From positions 23,523,801-23,587,800 of the forward strand of contig JAWZYU010000019.1 in assembly GCA_038380435.1 (NCBI GenBank): DNA of 64,000 nt. The letters are read 5' to 3'. Source of the DNA: Ryuthela nishihirai. Lineage: Eukaryota; Arthropoda; Arachnida; Araneae; Heptathelidae. The position numbers were made by a program, and so were the translations under genes. Of the stretch, positions 1 to 11,249 are shown one piece after another. The notes under the pieces are model-generated. The model saw only the letters and a program-made list of their open reading frames with translations, searched no databases and was not told where the DNA came from. Numbering within the stretch: the stretch's first letter is position 1; the number at the start of each line of letters is the position of its first letter.

Positions 1-261
1 ATGGCCAGCCTCTAATTATAGAGGACCTCTAGCCAGAACTAGCCTAAATCTGCTAATCATTGTAGGCTGTGCGGCAAATGATTGACACTAGCATGGTAAC
101 ACACGCAAAAATATTGGTAAATACTGTTTTATTTAATAAATGTCCAAAATATGATTTAAAATTTGTTTAAACCTTGGTTTAAGGCAAATTAAAATAACAA
201 ATTGTCGATTTATTATATAAAGTAAATGATCATAAAATCTCATTTATTTCTGCAGCTCAAA

Positions 262-1266
262 TATATGTCACCGGCAAAGTTTGAAATCCGGCATTCTATA
301 GAATGCCTGGGCATTGTATATAATGCCTAAAACTAGCCGGCAATGTATGAAACGATTCATATTTCACACATTTCCTAGGCATTCTATAGAATGCCAAAAG
401 GCAAATCGGCAAAGTATAAAATACTCCCGGCAGTGATGTTTAATGTCGCAATGCGAGTCACGTGACTCTCGATGCTCGCCTCAAACAGAGAGCCAGAGCA
501 CTCAGTCCAATTCGAATTGACTAGTAAATGTTCCCCTGGGTCCCCTATAGGCTCACCCTGATTGCCAGATCCGCCAGTCCCTAGTTTCGGTAAAAAAGAG
601 CGCCGTAGTTGGTCACTTTGGACACCAAAAAGACACCCTTCCATTCGGAAAAGCGCCTCCTAGCGTTGTAAGAGTGTAAAAGAGGGTTGCCTCAATAGGG
701 ATCCCAAAGTTTGAGAACCCTAGCTTCCATAGAAAGAGAGTTAAGGTAAAAAAACAGATTAAAAAATGTCATCAAAAAACGACATATCACAAGCATCTCG
801 GAACTCTACTGAAATAGATTTGACAAGTAGTAAAGTGAAATACGAGTATCCTAACTCGAATTGCAAACTTCGAATATTCAACACTTTACTGATTCGCTCT
901 CACTTGGCTTTACCTCATTTGGGGCGTATTTTATAATGCGGACGACAGATTCATTACAGGTTATGACGTTAATATTTCTGGCGGTAGTTCAGAAATGGTA
1001 TTTTTCTCTTTTTGTAGAAAAATCCCGTATCTTATATTTTGTACTTCTTACATTTTCACATGCATCTTTTCAATAAAAGCCTTTTTCATACTTTGCCGAA
1101 ATAGTATTTGTCATTCTATATAATGCCTAGGTATTCTATACAATGCCTAGGGAAAGTATGTAATAATTCTCATATTTCATACATTGCCTAAAAACGCCGG
1201 GTATTCTATAGAATGCCTAGGCATTCTATAGAATGTCGGCTTTTCATACATTGCCGGTAACATATA
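262..1266. mobile_element. DNA element with long palindrome-rich inverted repeats
   Basis: The left arm (about 262-437) and right arm (about 1080-1266) are reverse complements over roughly 180 bp with mismatches. Both begin TATATGTYACCGGCAA reading inward. Each arm contains copies of the 18-bp perfect palindrome GGCATTCTATAGAATGCC and relatives of CCGGCAAAGTATGAAA, so the arms can fold on themselves as well as pair with each other. CAAA at 258-261 and again at 1267-1270 is a possible 4-bp target duplication, but so short a match can arise by chance. I cannot assign a superfamily. Long inverted repeats with a 4-bp duplication would be compatible with a Sola-like element, which is speculative. 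Confidence 0.6.
766..936 (+). CDS. small unrecognised ORF inside the inverted-repeat element
   Basis: A 56-codon frame starts at an ATG preceded by an A-rich run (AAAAAATGTC) and begins MSSKNDISQASRNSTEID. It lies between the two inverted-repeat arms. A polyadenylation-type AATAAA occurs at about 1071-1076, just before the right arm. Another frame stays open from about 861 to 1076, which would fit one decayed coding region with a frameshift near 930. I recognise no domain, and the serine-rich start could be chance. It is the only candidate cargo of this element. Confidence 0.2.
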   Translation: MSSKNDISQASRNSTEIDLTSSKVKYEYPNSNCKLRIFNTLLIRSHLALPHLGRIL

Positions 1267-1270
1267 CAAA

Positions 1271-1946
1271 ACAAAACTGCGATGATATCGCCACTTATGG
1301 TTCAATGTAAAGTGGATAGTTAAAGGCAAAAGCGAATTTAAGCTACTGATCTGAAGCAATTTGGGCTGAAATTGCAGTTAAGTCCTCGTTGTTTCGTTAA
1401 TTCGTCGCCGGTATAGCTCTACCTTTTTAACATACGCATAGTTACACGATTTACCAGAAACTGTTAAATAAACATGTCAAACTTTCAATCTGTGCTTGAG
1501 ATTCGATCCTTTGGTTTGAAGCAAGGACATTTCCAAATGTTTTATTATTATCATTATTGATGAAAATCTGTAACCTAATGCAGAACAAAAAAATATAACT
1601 TTAGACTGAAACATAACTTGTATATGTTTGTATGTTTGTGTCTAAGCTATTTTGGGCTATACTACTATATATATATAAGTTTCATTGTATATTGTTCACT
1701 ATCAAAGTATCAGGTAACGAAATACATTAATGCGATTTTCAATGCTGTCATTTAAATGAAAAGTACATAGGCGCAATTGCAAGTGGTGCGCATGCGTGTA
1801 TACAGTATAAAAGTACGTGGCATGTTGAGACAGTTGACGTGTAGCAGGCGAGAAATGGGGTTCTGTGAAATTGGGAAGGATGACGAAAACATATGTGCGT
1901 CGAATACAGTTATTCGAGAGGGTTACTTCATTAGCTTAACTGGGAA
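1271..1946. other. no recognised feature
   Basis: AT-rich sequence between the inverted-repeat element and the first SINE. Its right part (about 1800-1946) probably belongs to the 5' part of the mariner copy that follows. I could not find a convincing mariner terminal repeat in it. Confidence 0.4.
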
Positions 1947-1958
1947 CTAAAGCAGCGC

Positions 1959-2349
1959 GTTGGGTTGTTGGGTTGTTTTACCTCTGAGCGGCACTTTTTT
2001 GCACACCATGGGCTAAATGGCCAGGTCACATGGACCCCGAAGGCTCAGAGAAGGTTGGGGGAGGAGACCTACTGGAACAGCTGTTGGGAGACAAATGGTA
2101 GCCTCCCGTCAAGGCCATCCAGCGTGTTCTTTAACGTGCACAGGGTATGGCTCTCCCGTACACGGGGCCACGGCTTAACGTCCCATCCGACAGACGGCGT
2201 CCTTTCCAAGCCCATCGGCGTCCCCTACTGACCGTGGGCAGGGCGGGGAGTTTTGCGGAGATAAATCTCAACGCTGACCTAGCTGGGACTCGAACCTGGG
2301 AACTACAGATTACGAGCCTGGCGCGCTACCGACTAAGCCACCCCCGCCC
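1959..2349 (-). mobile_element. SINE-A, full length, inserted in mariner
   Basis: Full-length copy in reverse orientation, with its tRNA-like head at the right end and its ACCCA-type tail at the left. The A box is near 2330 and the B box (GGTTCGAGTCC on the minus strand) near 2290. A 12-bp target duplication flanks it: CTAAAGCAGCGC at 1947-1958 and CTAAAGCGGCGC at 2350-2361. Such duplications indicate target-primed insertion using a LINE's enzymes. Open frames on both strands inside it are by-products of the SINE consensus, not genes. Confidence 0.93.
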
Positions 2350-3960
2350 CTAAAGCGGCGCAAGCAGCCCCCAAGATATGTAGGACATTTGGAGATAACA
2401 CAGCGATTTCGAGCGAACGGACAGTCCAAGAGTGGTTCAGAAAATTTGCGTCAAGCGATGAGACATTTGAAGATGTAGAGTCGCTCAAAAAAGTATCCGA
2501 ACACTATGGTTGATTACAGAATTCAGAAAAAATATCTGGCAGCGATTTTTTTAGAAATTAGTTAGATGGCAACCTTCGTGTCACGTGACACGAAGGTTGC
2601 CACTAACAAATTTCTAAAAAAATCGCTGCCAGATATTTTTTCTGAATTTTGTAATCAACCGTGACACGAAGGTTGCCATCTAACTAATTTCTAAAAAAAA
2701 CACTGCCAGATATTTTTTCTGAATTCTGTAATCAACCATAGTGTTCGGATACTTTTTTGAGCGACTGTAGGTGATCATATTATTTTGATACTAGATCGTG
2801 TGGGCTCACTCACGGAAATATTGAGCGTGTGCAGTTACCGTTCACAGCAAACTGGAGCGTGTGCAGGCAAACTGGAGCGTGTGCAGTAACTGCACACGCT
2901 CCAGTTTGCTGTGAACGGTAACTGGAGCGTGTACAGTTGCTGTACACGCTCCAGATATTTTTCCTGAATTCTGTAATCACGTGACACGAAGGTTGCCAGA
3001 TCACTGATTTCTAAAAAATTCGCTGCCAGATATTTTTTCTGAATTCTGTAATCAACCATACTGTTCGGATACTTTTTTGAGCGACTGTACCCTGAGGGGG
3101 AAGACCGACCGTCAGTGATGACAATGAACTGAAGGCCAACATCAAGTTGGATTCATGTCAAATGTGCCAACAGCTTGCAGAAAGGTTCCTGTTTACCTGT
3201 AAGTGAGGAAACCATTCGTTTGCATTTACACAGGTAAGAAATGTCTTTAAGCTGAGTAAATGGGTTTCACATGAATTGACTGCCGACAACAACCTCCAGC
3301 GACTTACGGTCTACTCGTCGCTGCTTTCATACCACAAGAATGAGCCATTTTTGAACAGGTTGTTGACGTGCGAAAATGGATTGTTTATAGAAAATGGAAT
3401 GTTCGTATCATTTGTTGTCGTCCAGTGAACCTGTACCGAACACACAAAAGCCTCAGGATCCACCAACGAAAACTTCTGTTGTGTGTTTGGTGGGGTTTCA
3501 GCTGGTATCGTCCATTAATAAGCTTCTGGTCACTGGCAAACAGTCGCTGTGGAAGTTACTCGGCACAGCTTCTACGAGTTGCAGATGCACTGCTCCAAAA
3601 AACAGCCCGTACTTGTTCATCGTAAAGGTTGTGGTCCTTCGGGACAGTGCGAGCCCTCACACAGCGCAAGTCACCTGAGATAAGCTCCACAGCTTTAGCT
3701 GGGAATATCTACCCCACCATCCGTATTCTCCAGATATTGCGCATCCGACTACCATCTTTCCTTGGCGCCGGACAATCATATGCGCAAATGACAATTTTGA
3801 AACCACTGAAAACGGAATTGGTTGCTTTCTTCGCAACTAAACATCGGGAGTTCTCCCGGAGTGACATTTACAAACTTGTATCTCTTTGGGAATAGGTTAC
3901 AGATTGTGCTGGTGCTTACTTTCCTGAATAAAATACCTTTTTTTTTTTAATTTTTACCTA
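2350..3960 (+). pseudogene. mariner transposase pseudogene
   Basis: Degraded mariner-family (DDE) transposase. Helix-turn-helix-like peptide (ERTVQEWFRKFASSDETFED) is readable at about 2415-2475. It resumes after the composite MITE with RPSVMTMNELKANIKLDS (from about 3105) and CQQLAERF. The catalytic half follows in several frames: LLRVADALLQK near 3570, a block resembling HDNARPHTAQVT near 3640-3675, a PYSPDIAPSDYHLF-like stretch near 3715-3760, and a C-terminus FFATKHREFSRSDIYKLVSLWE ending at 3895. Stops and frameshifts make it non-functional. Insertion of SINE-A at 1959 and of the MITE at 2478 came later, because both carry target duplications cut from this sequence. Confidence 0.85.
2478..3087. 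mobile_element. composite MITE-T (whole unit + hairpin spacer + half unit)
   Basis: It begins with a complete MITE-T (2478-2767, with end GAGTCGCTC, one base off the usual CAGTCGCTC). A spacer follows (about 2768-2950) with stacked short hairpins around TGGAGCGTGTGCAG and its complement, and then a half MITE-T ending GAGCGACTG at 3087. The mariner reading frame resumes right after the outer TA (GATGTA|CCCTGAGG), so the whole 610-bp composite was inserted as one unit at a TA. The same composite occurs at 31206 and 59989. Confidence 0.85.
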
Positions 3961-6049
3961 TGGTTTAGTCTTACCCTCAAAAACCGCACGAACGTTTTTG
4001 GTTGCCCGATATATTTTAAAACAAAAGGGTGATTCATTAAAAAATGTATTTTTAGCTACTAAATTAAGTAAATGAATAAATAAATAAATACAATATGAAT
4101 ACATATACCCATACAGGCCCGGATCTAGGAAAAAATAAAGGAGGGTGATAAAATAAAGGCAAGCGATGCAATCGAGTCGGAAAAAAGTATAGGTGTGTGT
4201 GTGTGTGGTGGTGGTGGTTGGGGGGGGGGGGTGAATAAGAGACTGGATTTCCGATGCAGCAAAGCATTTTCCTTTCCATCATTTTAGAGATCTTTCAAGC
4301 ATTTCTTGAAAAAAGTATGAAATATGCAAAGTTCAATAATATTTTGCTTGGTGTGTGTGTGTGTGGGGGGGGGGTAGGCGTTACGGCTCCGTTCTTCGCC
4401 GTTTCATTGTTAGTTCACTGCTTCCCTATTGCAGGCCATTCAGGAGGAAGAATAAATCGTGTATCTCGTCCTAGCCCCACAAGTGACTACATATTGTTCT
4501 GCTGTTAATTGCCACCGTATCGCAATTTGTTTCAATTTGCATACACTGCTCCCTGCCCTTGAAGTGACGTTGTGTTGCCACATATCGTGTATTAGCTCGT
4601 ACAAAAAGCTGCCAATTGCTGGCGACCGAAGTCCACGAATTAAATGATCCACCTACTTAGATGTAATGAAACCCATCGCAACTGATCTGAAATCATCCCT
4701 TCACTACGATGAAGACAATAGCTGTGTTTGTCAATAGTTATGTCTGTTGTTTCAAGTACGTTCATCTGTTTCTGAAAACTAGAAGCAATATCTCTTCTTT
4801 ATTCGGAAACTCAATGATTATGCTTTGACCTTGTGATTGATAATGAATAACTGGGCCTCTATAATCCGAATCACTAGCTGCTTAGTTATCCTGCTATGCA
4901 CCACCGAAAGACGCCATCGATTCTATTAAATCAATCGGCATTTCATATAATTTTGGTGTGTTTGTTTTTCCGACAATAACTCTAAAACTGCTCATATCAT
5001 ATTTTTGGTATGTAATTTCAACATGTATTAGTTACCAACTAAGATTAAAGAAACTAACATAATTTTACTTGTTACAGCATTTTTTTCCCGTATGTGTATC
5101 ATTATTATGATATACGTTATACGGAACCTTCTGTTTCACTGAATGATGCGAGTTGCTTGGTAAGGCAATAGCCCTACAGATACTTTCAAATTATTGTATT
5201 TACATTATCACATTATACTTTAATAACCGCATTTACTTTTTCTTTGCTCACTATTGCGGTAAACTAACTACTTAGTCAGTGGCACTCTGGATAGCCTCAA
5301 AATTATCGTATTTACGTATATATATATATACTGTACAATTAAATGGATAGAGATCTGTTAGCCAGAGATGCTCAGAGGAAAACCTGTAAACGAATTTTTC
5401 TTTGTGACAGAATTGAAAAAGAGTGCACAGAAAAAAAATAACTACAAAATAACAAAGTGAACTAAAAAATAATTCTCCACGGCTTACATTTTTTAACTCT
5501 ATTTTGAGAACTGATAATCGCATTAATTGTACTTAAATATTGAAAGTGTAATACAGGAAGAAAAGAAGCATATAGCATAAACTTCTATTTTTCTCTTAGC
5601 TACTTAGCATGCTGTATAAGGAATCGAAGAGGAATAAACACTTACTTAAAAGAAGCTGGATTTAAGGGTCTGGTAGCGCTTTAAACCAAAGTCATCTCTT
5701 TTTTTTCCTGCTCATGAACCACTTCTCTTTTAAAGTCTATGCTCTGCTTCATCAGTCATGTGCAGCATTCAACTTCTTTCCTTAATTGGAGCCAAACCCT
5801 GGTGAATTCTTGTCTCCATCCGCTACACAAGCAATTTTATCTACATATCTAAACATAAAAAGACTTTCATTTGTCCAAGATAAACATCACGGAAAGACAA
5901 GCCTTGCAAGGAAATTTTTCCTACAATTTTCCTATTCTTCAGTTCAAGCTTGGATTGATGTTCTCATTCTGTTGAAACCTAGAAAGGATCGCTTCATGTC
6001 AAAACAATCAACGAAAAAAAAAAATCTCCACATGCAACTTTAGAAAATT
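3961..6049. other. AT-rich sequence with microsatellites and one hAT-type terminus
   Basis: No gene is recognised. At 4114 a terminus CAGGCCCGGATCTAGG matches the end of the hAT MITE at 63042-63264; I could not locate its partner end here. GT-rich runs followed by poly-G lie at about 4193-4232 and 4351-4376. A cysteine-bearing frame near 4459-4647 was considered as a THAP fragment and rejected. Confidence 0.5.
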
Positions 6050-6245
6050 TTTGCCACTGAAACACGAAATTATGATATACTGAAATATTTGACACCGAAA
6101 CACGAAATGATGATATAGTGAAATTTTTACCAGTAAACACGAAATGATGATATACCGAAATTTTATCACTACAACACGAAGTTATGATATACTGTAATTT
6201 TAAAGCTGAAACACGAAATTATAATACACTGAAACGAATATTACT
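6050..6245. repeat. tandem repeat, ~42-bp unit, about five copies
   Basis: Units share the core AACACGAAATGATGATATA followed by an AT-rich spacer (TGAAATTTTT type). Cores start near 6060, 6103, 6139, 6175 and 6214, and the units have diverged from each other. No coding potential is seen. Confidence 0.75.
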
Positions 6246-6419
6246 GAAGATTATCGAAACACAGCAAAACACCATGTAAATTTTGAAATGTAAATAATGC
6301 AAATTCCATCGAGTAGTTTTGTGAATTATATAAAGTAATAAGCGCCAGACAAACTGAAAAAAATTTTCAATATCGAATATTTTTAAACTCTTGTGATATC
6401 AATTCTGTTAGATGCCATT

Positions 6420-8325
6420 TTTAAAGTCCTTAAGTTAAAATAAAAGCGACTCTATACCAGATGGAATTGAATCAACACGAAATTCATAACTGGAAGAACA
6501 TTTATCGGTTATGGCGAATATCTGATGCTCGTTTAAAAAGAGAATAATGTTTTTCATTTTCCTAATTTTACGCCCTTTAAAAGCGGTAATTCGAAGAATT
6601 AGATTGGGTAAAAAGCGAATAGCTTTTTATTTATTTATTAATTAGTATTTATAAAACATTAAAAAAAATTGGTCATTTTGCCTTTAAAATGAAAAATCTA
6701 CCTTTATCCACTATATTTACTGGGAACATACCTACTGAACTATAAACAGGTATTTTAAGACCTATTTTTAAAGGTGGTATTAAGGAGGATTTTTCTAACT
6801 ATCGACCAATAACAATTCTGCCTATTTTTTCGAAAATAATGGAAAAATATATTTATAGTACTGTCTTTAACTTTTTACTTAAACACAACAAAATTAATGA
6901 AAATCAATTTAGCTTTCAAAAAGGGAAAAACACAAATCAACTAATTTCCAAAATTGCAAATAATATTAATAAATCATTGAATAATAGAGAAAAAATTGTA
7001 ACTATGTTCTTAGATTTAAAGAAAGCCTTCGATACAATAGATCATAGCATTTTACTAAATAAATTGGAAAATTACGGTATTCGCGGTATATTGTTAGATT
7101 GGTTTAGAAATTATTTATCAGACAGATACACAATTACTAAAATAAAAAACTGTCACAGCAAAAAAAGTAGTAAGTAATTACACGATATGGAATTCCCCAA
7201 GGCTCAATTTTAGGTCCTTTATTGTTCCTAGTATACATAAATGATTTTTTCAATACAAAATTAAATAGTGCTATTTATATATATGCTGACGACATTGTTT
7301 TAATAAACAGTCAGAAATATTTAAATGATAGCATTTCAGAGGTTCAAACAGATTACAATAATATTATTAGATGGTTGAATCATAATAAAATCTATTTAAA
7401 TGAGAAAAAAACAAAATTGATGATTATTCATTCACCAGGATTTCATATTCATCAAAACCTCTTTATCAAAACTCATAAAATAAATTGCAGAAAAAAGGAT
7501 GCTTCAAATTATGAATCATTATGTAGTTGCCCACTTGTTGAGCAAGTAAATAAAATAAATTACGTATGAATCATTTTTGATGAATATTTTAGGTGGAATG
7601 CCCATATATCCCACATATGTGAAAGCTTGAGAATATCGGCGATAAAAATTCAAAAATTGAAATACGTATTAAATATGGAAACCTGTGTAATATTTTATAA
7701 AGCAATATGCGAATCTATTTTAAATTATGGAATAATTGTGCATGGAACAACTAACTTAACTAACATAAATAAAATAGAAAAACTGCAGTCTATAATAGCT
7801 AAAAATATTATTCCGTTTCATTTGCAAAAAATTTATAAAACTTCCACCGATAGATTAAAATTTTTAAAACTTTTATCCTACAGCAATTTTTATAAATATA
7901 ATGTAATAATTAAAAATTTTTTGACGATACTTACAAACTAAAAATTCAACATAACAAAAATACAAGACTTCAAAACCAAAGGTTATTACAAATTGCCAAA
8001 TTTTCGAAATAATTACGGGAAACAACCTCCGAATATCAAGACCACTTATATTTAATGCTATTCCAAAAGAATTACTAAATATAGATTGTTTTAGAAAACT
8101 TAAAATGGAATTAAAAAATTATTTGGTATTTTCTAGTTAGCTGATTATTATGTGTTGTGTTTTGTGGATTTATTTGATGTACACCATTGATGTGGCTGAA
8201 TGATCTATGTTTAATATAATTTATTCATTTTCCTGCAGATGAGCTATTTAGCTTTGCGGGTCAAATTGTAAATGTATTTGTATTCTTTACTCTTATGAAT
8301 AAAAATTATATTCTTTAAAAAAAAA
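6420..8325 (+). pseudogene. Jockey/CR1-like LINE, reverse transcriptase pseudogene with poly(A) tail
   Basis: Non-LTR retrotransposon ORF2 remnant. Weak finger-domain peptide SDSIPDGIEST is near 6448. Good similarity starts at 6752 with LRPIFKGG and SNYRPITILPIFSKIMEK, then DLKKAFDTIDHSILLNKLE near 7014 (first catalytic aspartate), PQGSILGPLLFLVYINDF near 7195 and the catalytic YADDIVLIN box near 7282. The thumb/C-terminal part (YKAICESILNYGI, then QSIIAKNIIP) runs to 7941, and a weak NAIPKELL tail lies near 8056. Frameshifts near 7170 and 7565 and in-frame stops kill it. The 3' UTR ends AATAAAAATTATATTC plus a poly(A) run near 8318, typical of a Jockey-like LINE. Confidence 0.85.
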
Positions 8326-8385
8326 AAGAGGACAAATCGTTGCTGTTAATGAAATATCTCTTTATTCTCTAAAACCGAAATTTCA

Positions 8386-8718
8386 GGGGCGGTGGTTGGT
8401 TCAGTGGGTAAGCGCGCCAGCTTCATAATCTGCAGTTACCAGGTTCGAGTCCCAACTGTGACTGCGTTGAGAATTTTCTTCGCTGACTTTCGTTCTGCCC
8501 TCGGTGACAGAGACTCGGATGTTAATCCTTGGCTTCGTGTGCACGAGGGCCATACCCTTTTTGCACGTTAAAGAAAAATCTGAATGGCCTTGACATCTGG
8601 CTTCCATTTGTCTCTTAACAATTGTCTTATGAGTCCCCTTCTCTTAGCCTTCTCTTACCATTGAGAGTTCTTGTGAACAGGTCATTTAGCCCATTGTGTG
8701 CATAAACGTGCCGCTCAT
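8386..8718 (+). mobile_element. SINE-A, old diverged copy
   Basis: Head GGGGCGGTGGTTGGTTCAGTGGGTAAGC and an intact B box (GGTTCGAGTCC at about 8442) are clear. The body is strongly diverged with indels, and the copy stops at TGCCGCTCAT without a normal tail. CAGTGGCGGAACTGG follows directly (about 8721), resembling the end of the hAT MITE at 27430. Confidence 0.8.
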
Positions 8719-10635
8719 ACCAGTGGCGGAACTGGACAAGGCCCGAGACCAGCAGGGGATCGGTGAGAGGGTCCTCGTTTGATCTCGAGAGATATTTTTC
8801 TTAACGAAAATGCTAGGTGAATGTAACTCAAAGTGGGCTGGAAGTTGTTAAAGATAAGAAAGGTTTATTACTGATACTTGCTTGAGTCAATATTTCTTTC
8901 GAGTCTTAGATTTCTTGGGTCAGGACCTCTATTCTTCGTTGTCTTCCTTCTTCTTCTGCCCGTATTCTTTCATTTATACAATTAAATAGTGGACAACGTC
9001 ATTATTAATTTTTTGCGTGTTGTTAAATGCACATGATTTTGAATGTATGAAGATATTTCCGACAATTAGGATCATACAGTGGAAGTTTGTAGGGAAACAA
9101 CAGTAGAATGTTATTGAGAACTTTTGACATTCAGTTAACCCCATAATAATTTGAAATTTTATCTAAGAAATAAATTAACATTTTTCCATTTAATAGTGGA
9201 AGACTGCACACCTCAATTTGGCAATAGGGGAATAATTATGGCAATAGGTTTCGTTTTAAAAGAAAATGAAGTTTTTATTTCTAACTTTAGCATCCTCTAA
9301 CGGCGGAAATTTTAACTAAGGATTCGCGAATGTTGAATAGCATTATTCACCAGTATATAATTACATTATTTTAATGTTTTCCCTCATTAAAAATATTTTT
9401 ATGGTTAATTCACGTCATACTCTCAGTATAATAATTTACTTAACATTCAGTCTTCAACAATTGCATCTTGATTGAGATTTTGTCACATAATAAAAATACG
9501 TCTGTAGTTCAAACTACATTGGCTTTAGATGAATGAAATTTAAAAAAAAATGAAATAAGGAGTATAATGTAATTGATAACTTAGCGGTATACCAAATTAC
9601 TGCTATTGAAATATCTGGAGGCGCAAAAAAAAGTATCGTGTGACAGGCCTACTTGTTAATCTCCTGGCTCAGATGTAAAAACACTTCAACTTCAACCACA
9701 AATGACTGTAGCATGAGCCAAGCTTTAGCTCAGCAACCTTCCATGCTCAAAACTAACTTTCGTCGGCTCCTTCATCATTCATCACTCTCGTCGGTCTCCT
9801 CCTCCTCTCACAGAAACGAATGACTCTCAGCCAACTCGTTCCCTTCGCGATCTAATCAAACGGATTGGATGACTTCCAGGTGAAGCGGAAAAAATAGATG
9901 GGCAGATTCTGTACGCAGTTGCACTCTCTGAAAGAATGGGGCTCTGATATGGGTTTTATTGAATGTCAAACCACGAAGGACATTCCGCACTGAGGCCTAA
10001 TTTTGGAACTACGGAAATGGTAAAAAGATCGAAAAATATTGCAAAAGGTTTCTGAACACTTCCATGTTACGCGAATTAGAATGTCACGTTCAGAGCTCCC
10101 TAACTTTGACGATAAGCTTTTTACGGAAAAATGTCACTGGAGAAAAATTGAAGATCTCACTGAAATCTAATTCTTCATTTTCAACGATATTGTTTTGAAT
10201 ATTTACGGAGTTATTAAGTTGGAAGCATTTAACAGCAGGCGCCGCTATCACTCTGTTCCTATACACTTTTTCACCCAAATTGTTGAAAACTCAAAAAAAA
10301 GTTATACAAATTTCAAACACTATATTTATGTTAGTGAACGATTTTTAATAACAGTTGTGTTGTTTTTTTTAAGTAAATTTACGTGGGTAGCAAAAGTTAG
10401 AGTTAAATGTTTCAGCTTCCATAATTCTTTTAACTCGTTAACGAATATTGCGGAAAACAGATGTTTAGAGATTTTTGATTGATAGCTTCAGTTTTTCTCC
10501 ACTAACTTCTTTTCTCATTAAAAATTCGTTTTCAAAGTTAGGGAGCTTCGAATACGACTTGAGGCTTCCCATTCATAAAACGATATGAAGTGCCCAGTTA
10601 CTTTTTGTGAAATACTATATACCTTATATGACATA
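8719..10635. other. no gene recognised
   Basis: AT-rich sequence. It starts with a probable hAT-type terminus (CAGTGGCGGAACTGG) of undefined extent. Short open frames at 10090-10482 lie on opposite strands of low-complexity AT-rich DNA and show no domain. Confidence 0.4.
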
Positions 10636-10722
10636 TTAAAAAAAAAATACTCCTCAAGCAGCTGCTTGCCACAGAGGACTGATAGGAGCCTGTCAGTTTA
10701 TATGCCATAGTAGAAGGTCTGA
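10636..10722 (-). mobile_element. SINE-B, 3' fragment
   Basis: Contains the 3' half only: A-rich tail, CTCAAGCAGCTGCTTGCC, then the GGAGCCTGTCAGTTTATA block. It ends in GAAGGTCTGA and the tRNA-like head is absent. Confidence 0.85.
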
Positions 10723-11249
10723 CCAGGGCCAAAATAGTAGCCTGTGTATGGATTGTAGCTGGGTAAGAGAGCAGAATTTGCAAATAGTGTCAGGGTTTCA
10801 GACAAACTGTTTGAAATCCCTTTCGTGAAAACGGTATTGTACAGTAACTTTAGGAAAGTGTTTGATTTGACATGAAAAGATTTTTACATAAAAAAATTGG
10901 AACTGTTTTGCGTTCTATTTTATGGAATCTCATGCTCATAAATTAATTGAAAACACTCTGCGCTGTAATCGTGCGAGTTTCAGCTAGTTTTAATTTAATT
11001 TTCAGCCTTACACAAGCAAGAAAATTGATTCCGGACTTCTATTCAAGTGTTTAAAGTAGATTTGAAATAATAATTGTTTCTAAGATTTCTCGAAATTACT
11101 CTGTTCAAAGTGGAAATCGTAACACCAAGGAGGAATGGAAGTAGAGATATGTAAATCGCAGGAGGCAACCAACCATCGGAGATAAGCAAATGATCAGTGA
11201 TCAGCGGCGAATGGACACGTGACACCCAGCCAAACGGTGGATAAATACT

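Noticed and set aside
2880..2960. CRISPR-like or riboswitch-like repeats around TGGAGCGTGTGCAG
   Set aside because: They are inverted hairpin arms within a eukaryotic MITE, repeated identically at two other loci; no spacers.
4459..4647. Possible THAP-type zinc finger fragment (TTYCSAVNC)
   Set aside because: Only the first cysteine pair resembles THAP; the later C and H positions and the AVPTIF-type end are missing.
8401..8470. Functional tRNA genes at the many A/B-box heads
   Set aside because: The heads lack consistent acceptor stems and are followed by SINE bodies; they are tRNA-derived promoters, not tRNA genes.
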